Shown: positions 20,601 through 29,682, numbered from the stretch's first letter. The stretch is DNA of 64,000 nt from Chimaeribacter arupi (GCF_002858805.1 NZ_PJZI01000004.1:62001-126000), one strand, 5' to 3'. Made by a program: numbers and translations. The notes: a model not told the origin generated them from the letters alone.

Positions 20601-21215
20601 ATGTTAGAAACGTCTCTGTTTGTCGCGACCATCGCAGCCCTGGGTATGCTCTCCCCCGGCCCCGATTTCTTCCTGGTGATTAAAAACGCCGCCCGCTACC
20701 CGCGCTCCGCCGCCATGATCACCGCGCTCGGTGTGACCTGCGGTGTCGCCACCCATATGACCTACTGTGTCGCCGGGCTGGCGGTGGTGATCACCACCAC
20801 GCCGTGGCTGTTCAACGTGCTGAAATATGCCGGTGCCGCGTACCTGATCTGGGTCGGCATCCAGGCGCTGCGTGCCAAAGGCGACAGCAAAATGAACCTC
20901 AGCCAGTTCAGCGCCCAATCCGTGAGCCTGAAAACCGCCTTTGTCCAGGGCTACCTCTGTAACCTGCTGAACCCAAAGGCCACGCTGTTCTTCCTGGCGG
21001 TGTTTACCCAGGTGTTGCAGGTTAACTCCAGCGTCGGGGAAAAACTCTGGTACGCCGGGATTATCCTCGGCCTCTCCGCCGTCTGGTGGCCGCTGCTGGT
21101 GGTGTTGATCCAGAGCGAGCCGGTGCGCCGCGGGCTGGCCAAAGCGCAGAAGATTATCGATCGCCTGCTGGGCGGTGTGCTGATCGCGCTCGGCATCAAA
21201 GTGGCGCTGAGCTGA
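20601..21215 (+). CDS. LysE/RhtB-family amino-acid exporter
   Basis: 204 residues with six predicted membrane segments. It begins MLETSLFVATIAALGMLSPGPDFFLVIKNA, containing the LysE-family SPGPDFF motif, and has NLLNPKATLFFLAVF near residue 125. Members export amino acids such as threonine, homoserine or lysine; the specificity is not readable here. The frame also contains a TTG three codons upstream, but ATG 20601 is the natural start. No strong Shine-Dalgarno sequence precedes it. It is divergent from yjjP, another exporter subunit, with a gap of about 130 bases, and ends at its own terminator. Confidence 0.85.
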   Translation: MLETSLFVATIAALGMLSPGPDFFLVIKNAARYPRSAAMITALGVTCGVATHMTYCVAGLAVVITTTPWLFNVLKYAGAAYLIWVGIQALRAKGDSKMNLSQFSAQSVSLKTAFVQGYLCNLLNPKATLFFLAVFTQVLQVNSSVGEKLWYAGIILGLSAVWWPLLVVLIQSEPVRRGLAKAQKIIDRLLGGVLIALGIKVALS

Positions 21216-21233
21216 TCGCCCCTTTGGGGTGAC

Positions 21234-21257
21234 AGGCGGGCTGCGGCCCGCCTTTTT
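21234..21257 (+). terminator. Rho-independent terminator of the LysE-type gene
   Basis: Stem AGGCGGGC - TGCG - GCCCGCCT followed by TTTTT, 18 bases after the stop codon. Confidence 0.9.
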
Positions 21258-21498
21258 ATTGCCCGCCGGTTACATTCTGTTATACCCCCGGAAACCTCTT
21301 TCCCCCCGAACCGTCAATACGGCTTAACATTCACCGCCGTAAAAGTTGCCCTTCGCCCCACTTTTCTTTGTCGCCTGCTGAAACGCCGCTTTTGTTGATC
21401 TCGCCCGGCCTTTTTCGCCAGTTCGCTGTTTTATGGTGCTTTTCCGGCCATTCTGCCGCATCGCACCATTCACTTCACCGCAATTGAGAGGGATATTC

Positions 21499-22152
21499 AT
21501 GGAACCTGAGCAGCGTGACGCACGCCTGGGCTGGGCGGCCTACCCGGCGTTTTTTATTACGATCATTTTCTTTTCCGGCCTGTTTTCCACCAGCACCGGC
21601 TGGTGGCGGGTGTTTGATTTCACCGTGCTGAACGGCGCGTTCGGCACCGTGAACGAGGCAGGGCAAACGGCGGTCTCCTTTCGCGGCACCGGCGGCACCG
21701 GGGCCAAAGAGGGCTTCCTGTTTGCGCTGGAGCTGGCGCCGTCGGTGATCCTTTCGCTCGGCATCATTGCCGTGACCGAAGGGCTGGGCGGCCTGCGCGC
21801 CGCGCAACAACTGATGACGCCGATCCTGCGCCCGCTGCTGGGCGTCCCCGGCATCTGTTCCCTGGCACTGATCGCCAACCTGCAAAACACCGACGCCGCC
21901 GCCGGCATGACCAAAGACCTGGCCGAAGCCGGGCTTATCACCGGTGAGGAGAAAGCCATTTTCGCCACCTTCCAGACCAGCGGCAGTGCGCTTATCACCA
22001 ATTACTTCTCCTCCGGCGCGGCGCTGTTCACGGTGATTACCGTGCCGGTGATCACCCCGCTGGCGGTGATCCTGATGTTCAAATTTATCGGCGCCAACCT
22101 GCTGCGGGCCTGGATCCACAGCCTGGAGCGCCGCCGGGCGCAGGAGCAATAA
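21499..22152 (+). CDS. yjiH: YjiH-family membrane protein (nucleoside-recognition/Gate domain)
   Basis: 217 residues from ATG 21499, which has GAGAGGG a few bases upstream; the frame runs 22 codons further back without support. Several hydrophobic segments are present (YPAFFITIIFFSGLF, APSVILSLGIIAVTEGLGGL, FTVITVPVITPLAVILMF). The Gate-type core is IANLQNTDAAAGMTKDLAEA and FATFQTSGSALITNYFSS. Together with YjiG it probably forms a two-part transporter. In E. coli the same trio yjiH-yjiG-iadA exists, which suggests transport of a dipeptide or amino-acid derivative connected to isoaspartyl dipeptide breakdown; this is inference from context. Confidence 0.88.
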   Translation: MEPEQRDARLGWAAYPAFFITIIFFSGLFSTSTGWWRVFDFTVLNGAFGTVNEAGQTAVSFRGTGGTGAKEGFLFALELAPSVILSLGIIAVTEGLGGLRAAQQLMTPILRPLLGVPGICSLALIANLQNTDAAAGMTKDLAEAGLITGEEKAIFATFQTSGSALITNYFSSGAALFTVITVPVITPLAVILMFKFIGANLLRAWIHSLERRRAQEQ

Positions 22153-22153
22153 G

Positions 22154-22615
22154 ATGACGACGCAGGCACGTAAAAACGTCATGGAGATGTTTATTGACGG
22201 CGCACGGCGCGGCTTCACCATCGCCACCACCAACCTGCTGCCGAATGTGGTGATGGCGTTTGTGATCATCCAGGCGCTGAAAGTCACCGGGCTGCTGGAG
22301 ATGGTCGGCAACCTCTGCCGCCCGGTGATGGCTATCTGGGGCTTGCCGGGGGAAGCGGCGGCCGTGTTGCTGACCTCGCTGATGAGCATGGGCGGCGCGG
22401 TCGGCGTCTGTGCCAGCCTGGTGGTGGCCGGGGCGCTGACCGGGCATGACGCCACGGTGCTGTTGCCCGCCATCTACCTGATGGGCAACCCGGTGCAGAA
22501 CGTCGGGCGTTGCCTCGGCACCGCCGGGGTGGACGCCCGGTATTACCCGCACATTATCGCGGTCTGTGTGATTAACGCGCTGCTCTCCCTGTGGGTGATG
22601 CAGGCGCTGGTATAG
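22154..22615 (+). CDS. yjiG: YjiG-family membrane protein (nucleoside-recognition/Gate domain)
   Basis: 153 residues, the same as E. coli YjiG. The conserved N-terminus ends in FIDGARRGFTIATTNLLPNV, and further family blocks are MSMGGAVGVCASLVVAGALTGHD and PAIYLMGNPVQNVGRCLGTA. It starts one base after the yjiH stop, with AGGAG inside the end of yjiH, and iadA follows 9 bases after its stop. It is expected to act as a membrane partner of YjiH. The transported compound is unknown. Confidence 0.9.
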   Translation: MTTQARKNVMEMFIDGARRGFTIATTNLLPNVVMAFVIIQALKVTGLLEMVGNLCRPVMAIWGLPGEAAAVLLTSLMSMGGAVGVCASLVVAGALTGHDATVLLPAIYLMGNPVQNVGRCLGTAGVDARYYPHIIAVCVINALLSLWVMQALV

Positions 22616-22624
22616 GAGCGACCG

Positions 22625-23788
22625 ATGGATCTTTCTTTGGCAGGTATCACGTTATTACGCGGCGCGGAGGTCTACAGCCCGGACGCGCTGGGGCAACAGG
22701 ATCTGCTGGTCAGCGGCGGGCAGATTATCGCGATGGCGCCGCATATCGCAGACGACGCCCTACCCGGTTGTGCGGTGGTGGATCTGCACGGTTACACCCT
22801 CTGCCCCGGCCTGATTGACCAGCATGTGCACCTGATTGGCGGCGGCGGCGAGGCCGGCCCGCACAGCCGCACGCCGGAAATTGCCCTGTCGCGGCTGGTG
22901 GAGGCGGGCATCACCACCGTGGTCGGGCTGCTGGGCACGGACGGCATCACCCGTCATCCGGAGACACTGCTGGCAAAAACCCGCGCACTGGAGCATGAGG
23001 GGATCACCGCCTTTATGCTGACCGGTGCCTATGCGCTGCCCTCCCCCACGCTTACCGGCAGCATCGCCCGCGATCTGACGCTGATTGATAAGGTGATTGG
23101 GGTGAAATGCGCCATTGCCGATCACCGCTCTTCAGCGCCGTCGGCGGCGTTGCTGGCGGAGATGGCGGCACAGGCGCGGGTCGGTGGCTTGCTCGGCGGC
23201 AAGGCGGGCGTCAGCGTATTCCATATGGGCAACAGCCCACGCCTGCTGGCTCCCCTTTATGACATCCTGCGTGACAGCGATGTGCCGATCGGCAAACTGC
23301 TGCCGACCCACCTCAACCGCAGCGAGCCGCTGTTTACCGCCGCGCTGGCGTTTGCGCGCGACGGCGGCTTTATCGATTTCACCAGCGGCATTGAGCAGCC
23401 GATCGACGCGGCTGCTGCGGTGGCGCGGGCAGTGGCCGCCGCGGTGCCGCTGGCGCAGATCACCGTGAGTTCAGACGGCAACGGCAGCCAGCCGGTGTTT
23501 GACGCCCAGGGCAACCTTACCGGCATCGGCGTCGGCGGCGTGGACAGCCTGCCGCGCGCCCTGCGCACACTGGTGCAGCAACATCAGTTCCCGCTGGCAG
23601 AGGCGCTCCGGCCGTTCACCTGCAATGTGGCGGCGTTTCTCGGGCTGTCGGGCAAAGGCGCACTGCGGCCGGGGAGTGATGCAGATTTGCTGGTGCTGAC
23701 GCCGGAACTCGCGATTCATCAGGTCTGGGCGAAGGGGAAACGGGTGGTGGATCAGGGCAAGGCCACGGTCAGAGGGACGTTTGAATAG
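22625..23788 (+). CDS. iadA: Isoaspartyl dipeptidase
   Basis: 387 residues (E. coli 390). An amidohydrolase-superfamily zinc enzyme that cleaves beta-aspartyl dipeptides released from damaged proteins. The metal ligands are HVHLIGGGGE near residues 67-76, the Lys of GVKCAIADHRS (carbamylated Lys in the family) near 160, the His residues of HMGNSP and THLNRS, and the catalytic Asp of SSDGNGSQ. It is the last gene of the yjiH-yjiG-iadA operon. AGGAG lies about 7 bases before the ATG. Confidence 0.95.
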   Translation: MDLSLAGITLLRGAEVYSPDALGQQDLLVSGGQIIAMAPHIADDALPGCAVVDLHGYTLCPGLIDQHVHLIGGGGEAGPHSRTPEIALSRLVEAGITTVVGLLGTDGITRHPETLLAKTRALEHEGITAFMLTGAYALPSPTLTGSIARDLTLIDKVIGVKCAIADHRSSAPSAALLAEMAAQARVGGLLGGKAGVSVFHMGNSPRLLAPLYDILRDSDVPIGKLLPTHLNRSEPLFTAALAFARDGGFIDFTSGIEQPIDAAAAVARAVAAAVPLAQITVSSDGNGSQPVFDAQGNLTGIGVGGVDSLPRALRTLVQQHQFPLAEALRPFTCNVAAFLGLSGKGALRPGSDADLLVLTPELAIHQVWAKGKRVVDQGKATVRGTFE

Positions 23789-23810
23789 CGCGTCGCTGAA
23801 AACAGGCAGT

Positions 23811-23842
23811 AAAAAGGCGGGCATCATGCCCGCCTTTTTTTC
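23811..23842. terminator. Bidirectional Rho-independent terminator
   Basis: AAAAA, stem GGCGGGC - ATCAT - GCCCGCC (23816-23834), then a run of T. It is shared by the convergent iadA and kefC. Confidence 0.92.
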
Positions 23843-23850
23843 GTGCGCCC

Positions 23851-25704
23851 TTATGCCGGGCGCGGGGTGTCGTCCTCGACCGGGAGCTCCGCGTCTTCCG
23901 GGCGGCCCTGCCAGCCGGTGCGCTGCTCCTGCGCCAGACGGGTGTGGTCCATCGCCATCGCGTCCGTCAGCATCGCTTTCGCACGCTGCATACTGGCGAT
24001 GCGGAACTCGGTGTCCTCGTAGTTCGGCAGCGTCTCTTCCAGCACCTTCAGGTTGTACTCACGGAAGATGTCCGCTTTCTCCCGCGCCTCATACGCGCCG
24101 AAGCCAATCGCCTCCAGCGTGTGCCGGGCAGTACGCAACGACCCTTCAAACAGCTCACGCTCCGGGGCCTCCACGCCGCGCAGCCGCAACTGGTAGTAGT
24201 GATCGACATCGCGCGCACGGGCGATGATCTTCAGGTGCGGGAAGTGTTCACGCGCCAGATCGGTGAGTTGCAGGTTGGCGTCCACGTCATCAATGGCGTT
24301 GATCAGCACTTTCGCCTGCGCCGCCCCGGCGGATTCCAGCAGCTCCACCCGCGTGGCATCGCCGTAGAACACCTTGGTGCCGAACTTGCGCAGCGTCTCG
24401 ACGTGATCCGGATCGTGATCCAGAACCACCGCGTTAATGCCGTTGGAGAGCAGCATACGGCCGGTGATCTGCCCGAAGCGGCCAAACCCGGCGATGATGA
24501 CACTCGCATGTTCATCAATGGTGTCGGCCGGGCGGGTGTTCACCGGCGTGCTTTTTTGCAGGCGTTTTGCCAGCACCAGCAGCACCGGCGTCACCGCCAT
24601 TGAGAGCGCCACTGCCAGCGTCAGCGCTTTTGCCCAGTCTACCGGTAACACCCCGGCGGTCTGGGCGGTGCTGAACACCACGAAGGCGAACTCACTGCCC
24701 TGCCCGATCAGGATGGCAAACAGCGCCCGTTGCGCGCGCGGCACATTCAGTACCGGGGCGATAAGCCACAGCAGCGCGCCTTTCAGCAGCATAAAGCCGC
24801 CGAGCAGCGTAAGGATCAGCAGCGGATGGTGGATAAGCGTGCCGAAGTCGATCGACATCCCGACGCCGATAAAGAACAGCCCCAGCAGCAGCCCTTTGAA
24901 CGGCTGGATATCGCTCTCCAGCGCATGACGGTATTCCGAACTGGCCAGCAGCACCCCGGCGAGGAATGCGCCCATCGCCATCGACAGCCCAGCCATCTCC
25001 AGCAGCACGCCAAAGCCGAATACCAGGAACAGTGCCACGGCGCTGAAGACTTCACGCATCCCCGATTTCGCCACAAAGTGCAGCAGCGGGCGGGTCACGT
25101 AACGCCCCAGCAGCACCACCAGCGTCAGCGCCATCACCACTTTCCCGGCGGAAAGCGCAAACGCGGCAAGCGTGGTGCTGCCGCCGCTGGTCGCCAGCAA
25201 GGGGATCATCGCCACCAGCGGGATGGCGGCAATATCCTGGAACAGCAGCACCGCAAAGGCGCTGTTGCCGATCGGGGTGCCGGTCAGGTTGCGTTCGCTC
25301 ATCGCCTGCATGGCGATCGCCGTGGAGGAGAGCGCCAGCGTCAGGCCAATCAGCGCCGCCACCTGCCAGGTCAGCCCCAGGAAGTAGCAGAACGCGCTGA
25401 GCAGCAGGCCGCAACCGACCATCTGTAGCCCGCCGCCGCCAAACACCGCGACCCGCAGGTTCCACAGCCGTTTCGGGTCCAGCTCCAGGCCGATGATAAA
25501 CAGCATCAGCACTACGCCTATCTCCGCAAAGGTCAGGATCGATTCGGCATCCGATACCAGGCGCAGCCCCCACGGGCCGATCAGGCAGCCGGCGATCAGG
25601 TAACCCAGCACCGAGCCGAGGCCGAAACGCACCGCCACCGGCACAATCAGTGCGGCGGAGCCGAGGTAAATCAGCCCCTCCAGCATCATTTCATGGTTAT
25701 CCAT
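23851..25704 (-). CDS. kefC: Glutathione-regulated K+/H+ antiporter KefC
   Basis: 617 residues (E. coli 620). The CPA2 membrane domain starts [20 protein letters not shown] and covers about residues 1-385. The cytoplasmic KTN/RCK domain follows with the Rossmann loop [14 protein letters not shown] and [20 protein letters not shown]. Glutathione holds it closed; glutathione adducts of electrophiles open it, and the resulting cytoplasmic acidification protects the cell. ATG 25704 is used, with GGAGG 5 bases upstream; a GTG two codons earlier also exists. The start overlaps the end of kefF by 8 bases. Confidence 0.96.
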   Translation of the reverse strand: MDNHEMMLEGLIYLGSAALIVPVAVRFGLGSVLGYLIAGCLIGPWGLRLVSDAESILTFAEIGVVLMLFIIGLELDPKRLWNLRVAVFGGGGLQMVGCGLLLSAFCYFLGLTWQVAALIGLTLALSSTAIAMQAMSERNLTGTPIGNSAFAVLLFQDIAAIPLVAMIPLLATSGGSTTLAAFALSAGKVVMALTLVVLLGRYVTRPLLHFVAKSGMREVFSAVALFLVFGFGVLLEMAGLSMAMGAFLAGVLLASSEYRHALESDIQPFKGLLLGLFFIGVGMSIDFGTLIHHPLLILTLLGGFMLLKGALLWLIAPVLNVPRAQRALFAILIGQGSEFAFVVFSTAQTAGVLPVDWAKALTLAVALSMAVTPVLLVLAKRLQKSTPVNTRPADTIDEHASVIIAGFGRFGQITGRMLLSNGINAVVLDHDPDHVETLRKFGTKVFYGDATRVELLESAGAAQAKVLINAIDDVDANLQLTDLAREHFPHLKIIARARDVDHYYQLRLRGVEAPERELFEGSLRTARHTLEAIGFGAYEAREKADIFREYNLKVLEETLPNYEDTEFRIASMQRAKAMLTDAMAMDHTRLAQEQRTGWQGRPEDAELPVEDDTPRPA

Positions 25705-26266
25705 GCGCACCTCCGGTCAGCACATCGGCCGATTCATTGGCTGCCTGCGGCAGCAGATAGGTGGAAAGCTGCTGGTGGTAGCGGATGGCGGCCGCCTCCA
25801 GCGTCGCCGGATCACAGTTAAAGGTGCCGTGCAGCACAAACGGCGGCTGCCACTGCATCCCGCAATAGAGCGCGGTGGCTTCCAGCGGCTGCGCCAGCGC
25901 GGCGAAGTCCGGGAAACTGCCGAGTTCAAAGTGGTGGTTGTCACCGCCGGTGGTCACTGCCCAGAGCGCTTTTTTGCCGCGCAGCGCATTGCCGCCGTGG
26001 CCATAGGCCCAGCCGTGGGTCAGCACTTTGTCAAACCAGAGCTTCAGTAACGGCGGCACGCTGTACCACTGCATCGGATGTTGCCAGACCACCAGCGAGG
26101 CGCGGCTCAGCGCCTGCTGTTCAGCCTCAACATTCAGCGTGAAATCGGGGTAGAGATCGTAAAGCGATCGCACTTCAACCTGATCCAGCTCACCGGCCGC
26201 CTGGATCAGGCGTTTGTTGGCGTGTGAGTGTTGTGGATAGGGATGGGCATAGATAATCAGGATCAT
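25697..26266 (-). CDS. kefF: KefC ancillary quinone oxidoreductase KefF
   Basis: 189 residues (E. coli 176), a flavodoxin-like NAD(P)H quinone oxidoreductase that binds the KefC regulatory domain and is needed for full KefC activity. Landmarks are [54 protein letters not shown] and [11 protein letters not shown]. The extra length is a C-terminal tail ([14 protein letters not shown]). It is first in the kefF-kefC operon and overlaps kefC by 8 bases. Confidence 0.95.
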   Translation of the reverse strand: MILIIYAHPYPQHSHANKRLIQAAGELDQVEVRSLYDLYPDFTLNVEAEQQALSRASLVVWQHPMQWYSVPPLLKLWFDKVLTHGWAYGHGGNALRGKKALWAVTTGGDNHHFELGSFPDFAALAQPLEATALYCGMQWQPPFVLHGTFNCDPATLEAAAIRYHQQLSTYLLPQAANESADVLTGGAHG

Positions 26267-26396
26267 AGGGATCTCACTGCAAAGCGTGTGCTTCAGGTCG
26301 TGGTCACGGGAACAGGCCCCGTTACCGCCGCCTTTCGGAAACAGGCATTCTACGGGGTTAACCCGGTGTGAGAAATGGGAAAAAAGAGAAACACGG

Positions 26397-26427
26397 GCAC
26401 CAGGCGGCGTGCGCCACCGCCTGGTGC
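26397..26427 (-). terminator. Long hairpin after the eamA-type gene, likely terminator
   Basis: Perfect 11-pair stem GCACCAGGCGG / CCGCCTGGTGC with a 9-base loop. On the reverse strand it is followed by a pyrimidine-rich run ending in six T. It lies about 50 bases after the stop of the gene at 26476-27363. Confidence 0.7.
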
Positions 26428-26475
26428 GGTGGGTTCATAAAGAAACACCACGCTGAGCGCTTAACGGACGTCAGG

Positions 26476-27363
26476 CTACCCGGCGCGCGATGCTGCCAAA
26501 AAACGCGTCAGCCGCTGACCATACAACCCGACAACCAGCCCCGAAATAATCAGCAGCAGGGCGAGGATTTTCACCGGTGTGATAGTTTCCCCAAATATCG
26601 CCATTGAACCCAGCATCCCAAACACCGGCACCAGCAACGACAGGGGGGCCACGGTAGACACCGGGTATTGCTTCAGCAGGGAATTCCATACCCAGTAGCC
26701 AAACAGGGTATTGGGATAGACCTGAAACAGCACTGACAACATGGCGCGCGCGTCCATGTGGCTGACCAGCGATAGATAGCCGCGGGTGCCGTTAACCAGC
26801 CAGCCCAGCAGAAAAAGGGGCACCGGCGCAAAGGCGCTCGACCAGACCAGAAAGGCGAATACCTGCTTTGTGCCCATCTTCTTGTTGATGATGTTGGCGA
26901 TACTCCAGGCGATGGCGCCCGCCAGCACCAACAGCATCCCGGAGAACGTCACGGAACCATCAGTGATGAAAACAATGCTCAGTAATCCCCCGCAGGCCAT
27001 GATGAACCCGGCGAGTTGATAACGGCTGAGGCTCTCTTTAAACACCAGACACCCCAGCAAAAGGGTAAAAAAGGCGCTGAATTGCAGCAAAAGTGACGCA
27101 ATGCCGGCTGAAAGCCCGGTTCTGATCCCCAGATTGACCAGCCCCCACAGGCCAATGCCAAACACCAGACCATAGCTGATGAGGTAACGCCACGGGACAT
27201 CTGGTTTTTTAATAAAAAACAGGGCCGGTAACGCGCATAGCATGAAGCGTATGCCTGCCAGCGTGAAGGGCTCCACCGAACTCAGCCCCAGCTTAATCAC
27301 GGAAAAGTTAATGCCCCAGATGGCCGTGATCAGCATGGCGAGCAGCAAATGATATAATTTCAT
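26476..27363 (-). CDS. EamA/DMT-superfamily exporter
   Basis: 295 residues with about ten membrane segments in two EamA repeats. It begins MKLYHLLLAMLITAIWGINF and includes SVIKLGLSSVEPFTLAGIRF, AGLSAGIASLLLQFSAFFT and VAPLSLLVPVFGMLGSMAIF. The layout and length are close to the O-acetylserine/cysteine exporter EamA of E. coli, but other amino-acid or metabolite exporters of this superfamily look alike. ATG 27363 overlaps the MFS stop as ATGA, so the pair is translationally coupled. The frame runs far upstream into the MFS gene, but only this start gives the family N-terminus. Confidence 0.85.
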   Translation of the reverse strand: MKLYHLLLAMLITAIWGINFSVIKLGLSSVEPFTLAGIRFMLCALPALFFIKKPDVPWRYLISYGLVFGIGLWGLVNLGIRTGLSAGIASLLLQFSAFFTLLLGCLVFKESLSRYQLAGFIMACGGLLSIVFITDGSVTFSGMLLVLAGAIAWSIANIINKKMGTKQVFAFLVWSSAFAPVPLFLLGWLVNGTRGYLSLVSHMDARAMLSVLFQVYPNTLFGYWVWNSLLKQYPVSTVAPLSLLVPVFGMLGSMAIFGETITPVKILALLLIISGLVVGLYGQRLTRFLAASRAG

Positions 27364-28574
27364 GATTGACGTGATCCTGCCCAGAAGAGCAAAGCACAGG
27401 CACTCACAGAGGCACCCGCGAAGCAGACGGGCTGCCACCCCCAGCGCGCATAAAGCGCTGTGGCGGCAATGGCACCCAGTGCGCTGCCCACGGAGTAAAA
27501 GCACATGTAGGCACCGACCAGACGGCTCGCCGCGTCCGGCCTGGCAGCCAGAAGGATGCTCTGGTTAGTCACATGGATGGTCTGCACCGCGAAGTCCAGC
27601 GTGATAACGCCGATGACGAGCCACAGCAAAGACGTTTCAGCATAGGCGATGGGCAGCCATGAGAGAGTCAGCACAACCAGTGCTGTGCCGGTAGCCCGCT
27701 GCCCCCTGCCCCCATCTGCCCATGCCCCCGCTTTTGACGCCGCCAGCGCACCGGCCATGCCCGCCAGGCCAAACAGGCCTATCTGCGTATGTGACAATGA
27801 CATGGCGGTGAGCGGCATGACCATTGACGTCCACAGCATGCTGAAAGCCGCAAAGATAAGCAGTGCCAAAAGCCCCCGCTTCCTCAACTGCGGCTCCGTG
27901 AAAAACAGCCGGAAAACCGACAGCAGCAGGGAAATATAACCGGGCGCTGGCCTCCGGGGCGGGGTGGACGGCATTGCTTTGCCCAGTAAACAGGCGACGA
28001 GCAACATCAGGCCGGCTGCCGTCAGGTAAACAGCCCGCCAGCCGGCGAGATCGGCAATCGTTCCGGAGATAACGCGTGCCAGCAGAATGCCCAGCACAAT
28101 GCCGCTGGTCACCGTGCCGACAACCTGCCCGCGCCTCCTGGGAGCCGCCAGTACCGCCGCCCAGGCCACCATGAGTTGCACCACCACCGCCATCAGGCCG
28201 GTAAACAACATCGCACATAACAGGGTTGCCAGATTTTGTGATAACCCCGCCGCTGCCAGCGCCAGCACGGAAAGTAACAGATGCGTGATAACCAGGGCTT
28301 TTCGGTTTACCCGATCACCAAGCGGCACCAGAAAGAGCAACCCGGCGGCATACCCCGCCTGGGTGGCAGTGATGACGCTGCCTATCGTGCCGGGCACCAC
28401 CTTCAGGCTGGCTGACATTGATTCCAGTAAAGGCTGAGCCGAATAGACATTGGCCACCGCCAGGGCACTGGTGAGTGAGAACAAAAAGGTTATCTGCGGG
28501 GTCAGCACCGGGGCCTCTGCCGACGCCATCTGTTCCACAACCTCCGCGTTCGTACCTGTTTTCCCGTCCATCAT
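27360..28574 (-). CDS. Major facilitator superfamily efflux transporter
   Basis: 404 residues with 12 predicted helices. MFS signatures are AGLLFLVPLGDRVNRKAL after TM2 (the G-x-L-x-D-R motif) and GIVLGILLARVISGTIADL. It resembles AraJ/YnfM-type drug or sugar efflux carriers. Three consecutive start codons exist (GTG 28577, ATG 28574, ATG 28571); AAGGG 4-7 bases upstream supports either ATG. It is first in a two-gene operon with the EamA-type exporter and is divergent from an HxlR-type regulator, a usual arrangement for an inducible efflux system. Confidence 0.85.
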   Translation of the reverse strand: MMDGKTGTNAEVVEQMASAEAPVLTPQITFLFSLTSALAVANVYSAQPLLESMSASLKVVPGTIGSVITATQAGYAAGLLFLVPLGDRVNRKALVITHLLLSVLALAAAGLSQNLATLLCAMLFTGLMAVVVQLMVAWAAVLAAPRRRGQVVGTVTSGIVLGILLARVISGTIADLAGWRAVYLTAAGLMLLVACLLGKAMPSTPPRRPAPGYISLLLSVFRLFFTEPQLRKRGLLALLIFAAFSMLWTSMVMPLTAMSLSHTQIGLFGLAGMAGALAASKAGAWADGGRGQRATGTALVVLTLSWLPIAYAETSLLWLVIGVITLDFAVQTIHVTNQSILLAARPDAASRLVGAYMCFYSVGSALGAIAATALYARWGWQPVCFAGASVSACALLFWAGSRQS

Positions 28575-28587
28575 CACGCCCTTATCT

Positions 28588-28647
28588 GGTTTTTTTTTGA
28601 AACTACATATCCCATAGAATTACCCGTAGTGGTTTTTTTTTGCAACT
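28588..28647. promoter_or_regulatory. Poly-T direct repeat and inverted repeat in the exporter/HxlR intergenic region
   Basis: GG-T9-GAAACT at 28588-28604 is repeated as GG-T9-GCAACT at 28631-28647, 43 bases apart (about four helical turns), with 16 of 17 bases identical. Between them ACTAC (28602-28606) and GTAGT (28626-28630) form an inverted repeat with a 19-base spacer. Such symmetry in the divergent gap fits an operator for the HxlR-type protein; binding is not shown. Confidence 0.55.
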
Positions 28648-28704
28648 TCTTTTGCTGAGGATTATGCTGGCGTCAATAAACAGGCAAACGGAGAGAAAAC
28701 CCAG

Positions 28705-29172
28705 ATGGCAAAACAGGAATCGCTCAGAACCAGCGAGTGTCCCGTCGCCAGGACGTTGGAATCTATTGGTGAACGCTGGTGCCTGATGATCATCCGTGAG
28801 GCGTTTGACGATGTGCGCAGATTCAGTGAGTTTCAAAAGAATCTGGGCCTGGCGAGAAATATTCTGGCTTCCCGCCTGAAACTCTTGGTGGATATCGGCG
28901 TATTTGAGATCTGCCCCGCGTCAGATGGCAGCGCGTACAGCGAATATGTCCTGACCGAGAAGGGCCGTTCCGTCTTCCCGATTGTGGTGGCCATACGGCA
29001 ATGGGGGGAGCGCTATCTGTTTGACCAGGGCGAGACACACTCAGTGCTGCTGGATAACGCCTACGGGCAGCCCGTCCAGCCGCTGGAAGTGCGTTCCCTC
29101 CACGGGCATAAACTGGAGCCGGGTGACTGCCACCGCCGGCGGGTGATATCAAAACCTTACCCGGATAAATAA
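28705..29172 (+). CDS. HxlR-family winged-helix regulator
   Basis: 155 residues. HxlR/MarR-like winged helix with the family motif CPVARTLESIGERWCLMIIREA at residues 12-33; the Cys at position 12 is the residue that senses oxidants or electrophiles in some members. The core continues FSEFQKNLGLARNILASRL and the wing YVLTEKGRSVFPIVVAIRQW, and the C-terminal tail is longer than usual. It is divergent from the MFS-EamA operon and probably controls it. An A/G-rich stretch (GGAGAG) precedes the start. Confidence 0.87.
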   Translation: MAKQESLRTSECPVARTLESIGERWCLMIIREAFDDVRRFSEFQKNLGLARNILASRLKLLVDIGVFEICPASDGSAYSEYVLTEKGRSVFPIVVAIRQWGERYLFDQGETHSVLLDNAYGQPVQPLEVRSLHGHKLEPGDCHRRRVISKPYPDK

Positions 29173-29294
29173 AGGCCGATGCGCCCACAGCATATAAACA
29201 CATAGCGGAAAAACCGGCGTATTAAAAAACACAGGCGCGTTAAAAGCCGTTCATATCCGCTGAAAGAGGGAATAACCAGGCGGGTACAGCAGGA

Positions 29295-29322
29295 TAAAAA
29301 AACCCCGGCGATTGCCGGGGTT
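29295..29322 (-). terminator. Rho-independent terminator of the first small-peptide gene
   Basis: On the reverse strand the stem CCCCGGC - AATC - GCCGGGG (29303-29320) is followed by seven or more T. It lies 28 bases after the peptide stop and gives that gene its own transcript end. Confidence 0.9.
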
Positions 29323-29349
29323 AATGATAAACGCCTGTTAAACCCAACG

Positions 29350-29580
29350 TTACTTCCGCAGGCCGCCCTGGTAAGGCGGTTTTACCGGCTTCGGACCGCA
29401 GTAAGAAGACGGGAACGTCCCCGGCAGATATTCCACCTCGGAAAGTTTACCGTGTTTATTTCTGCAGTATTTATAACCTTCGCAATACCAGGTATTCCCT
29501 GAGTTACTCCAGTCATAATTGACGCCGCAATCTTTGCCGCCGACGATAACGTCAACATTATCCAACGCTAATTTTTCCAT
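29350..29580 (-). CDS. Small cysteine-rich peptide with double-glycine leader (copy 1)
   Basis: 76 residues. The first 15 residues, MEKLALDNVDVIVGG, look like a double-glycine leader of the kind removed by peptidase-containing ABC exporters. The remainder has four cysteines (residues 18, 33, 39 and 61), many aromatic residues and the C-terminal block YCGPKPVKPPYQ. Copy 2 at 29957 has the same leader, Cys pattern and C-terminal block. AAGGA lies 8 bases before the ATG, and the gene has its own promoter-like upstream element and terminator. I do not know the function; a bacteriocin, signalling peptide or other secreted small protein are options. It recalls small enterobacterial DUF4762-type proteins, but that is memory, not a search. 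No peptidase-type ABC exporter is encoded in the window. Confidence 0.75.
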   Translation of the reverse strand: MEKLALDNVDVIVGGKDCGVNYDWSNSGNTWYCEGYKYCRNKHGKLSEVEYLPGTFPSSYCGPKPVKPPYQGGLRK

Positions 29581-29682
29581 GAAAAAAGTCCTTTTGTTAA
29601 AAATAGTCTTTATGCCAAAACATTATTCAGCAGAGTGCTGAGTTAAATTATCGGCCGGAAGCGTAGCATTGAGAAAAGTGCA

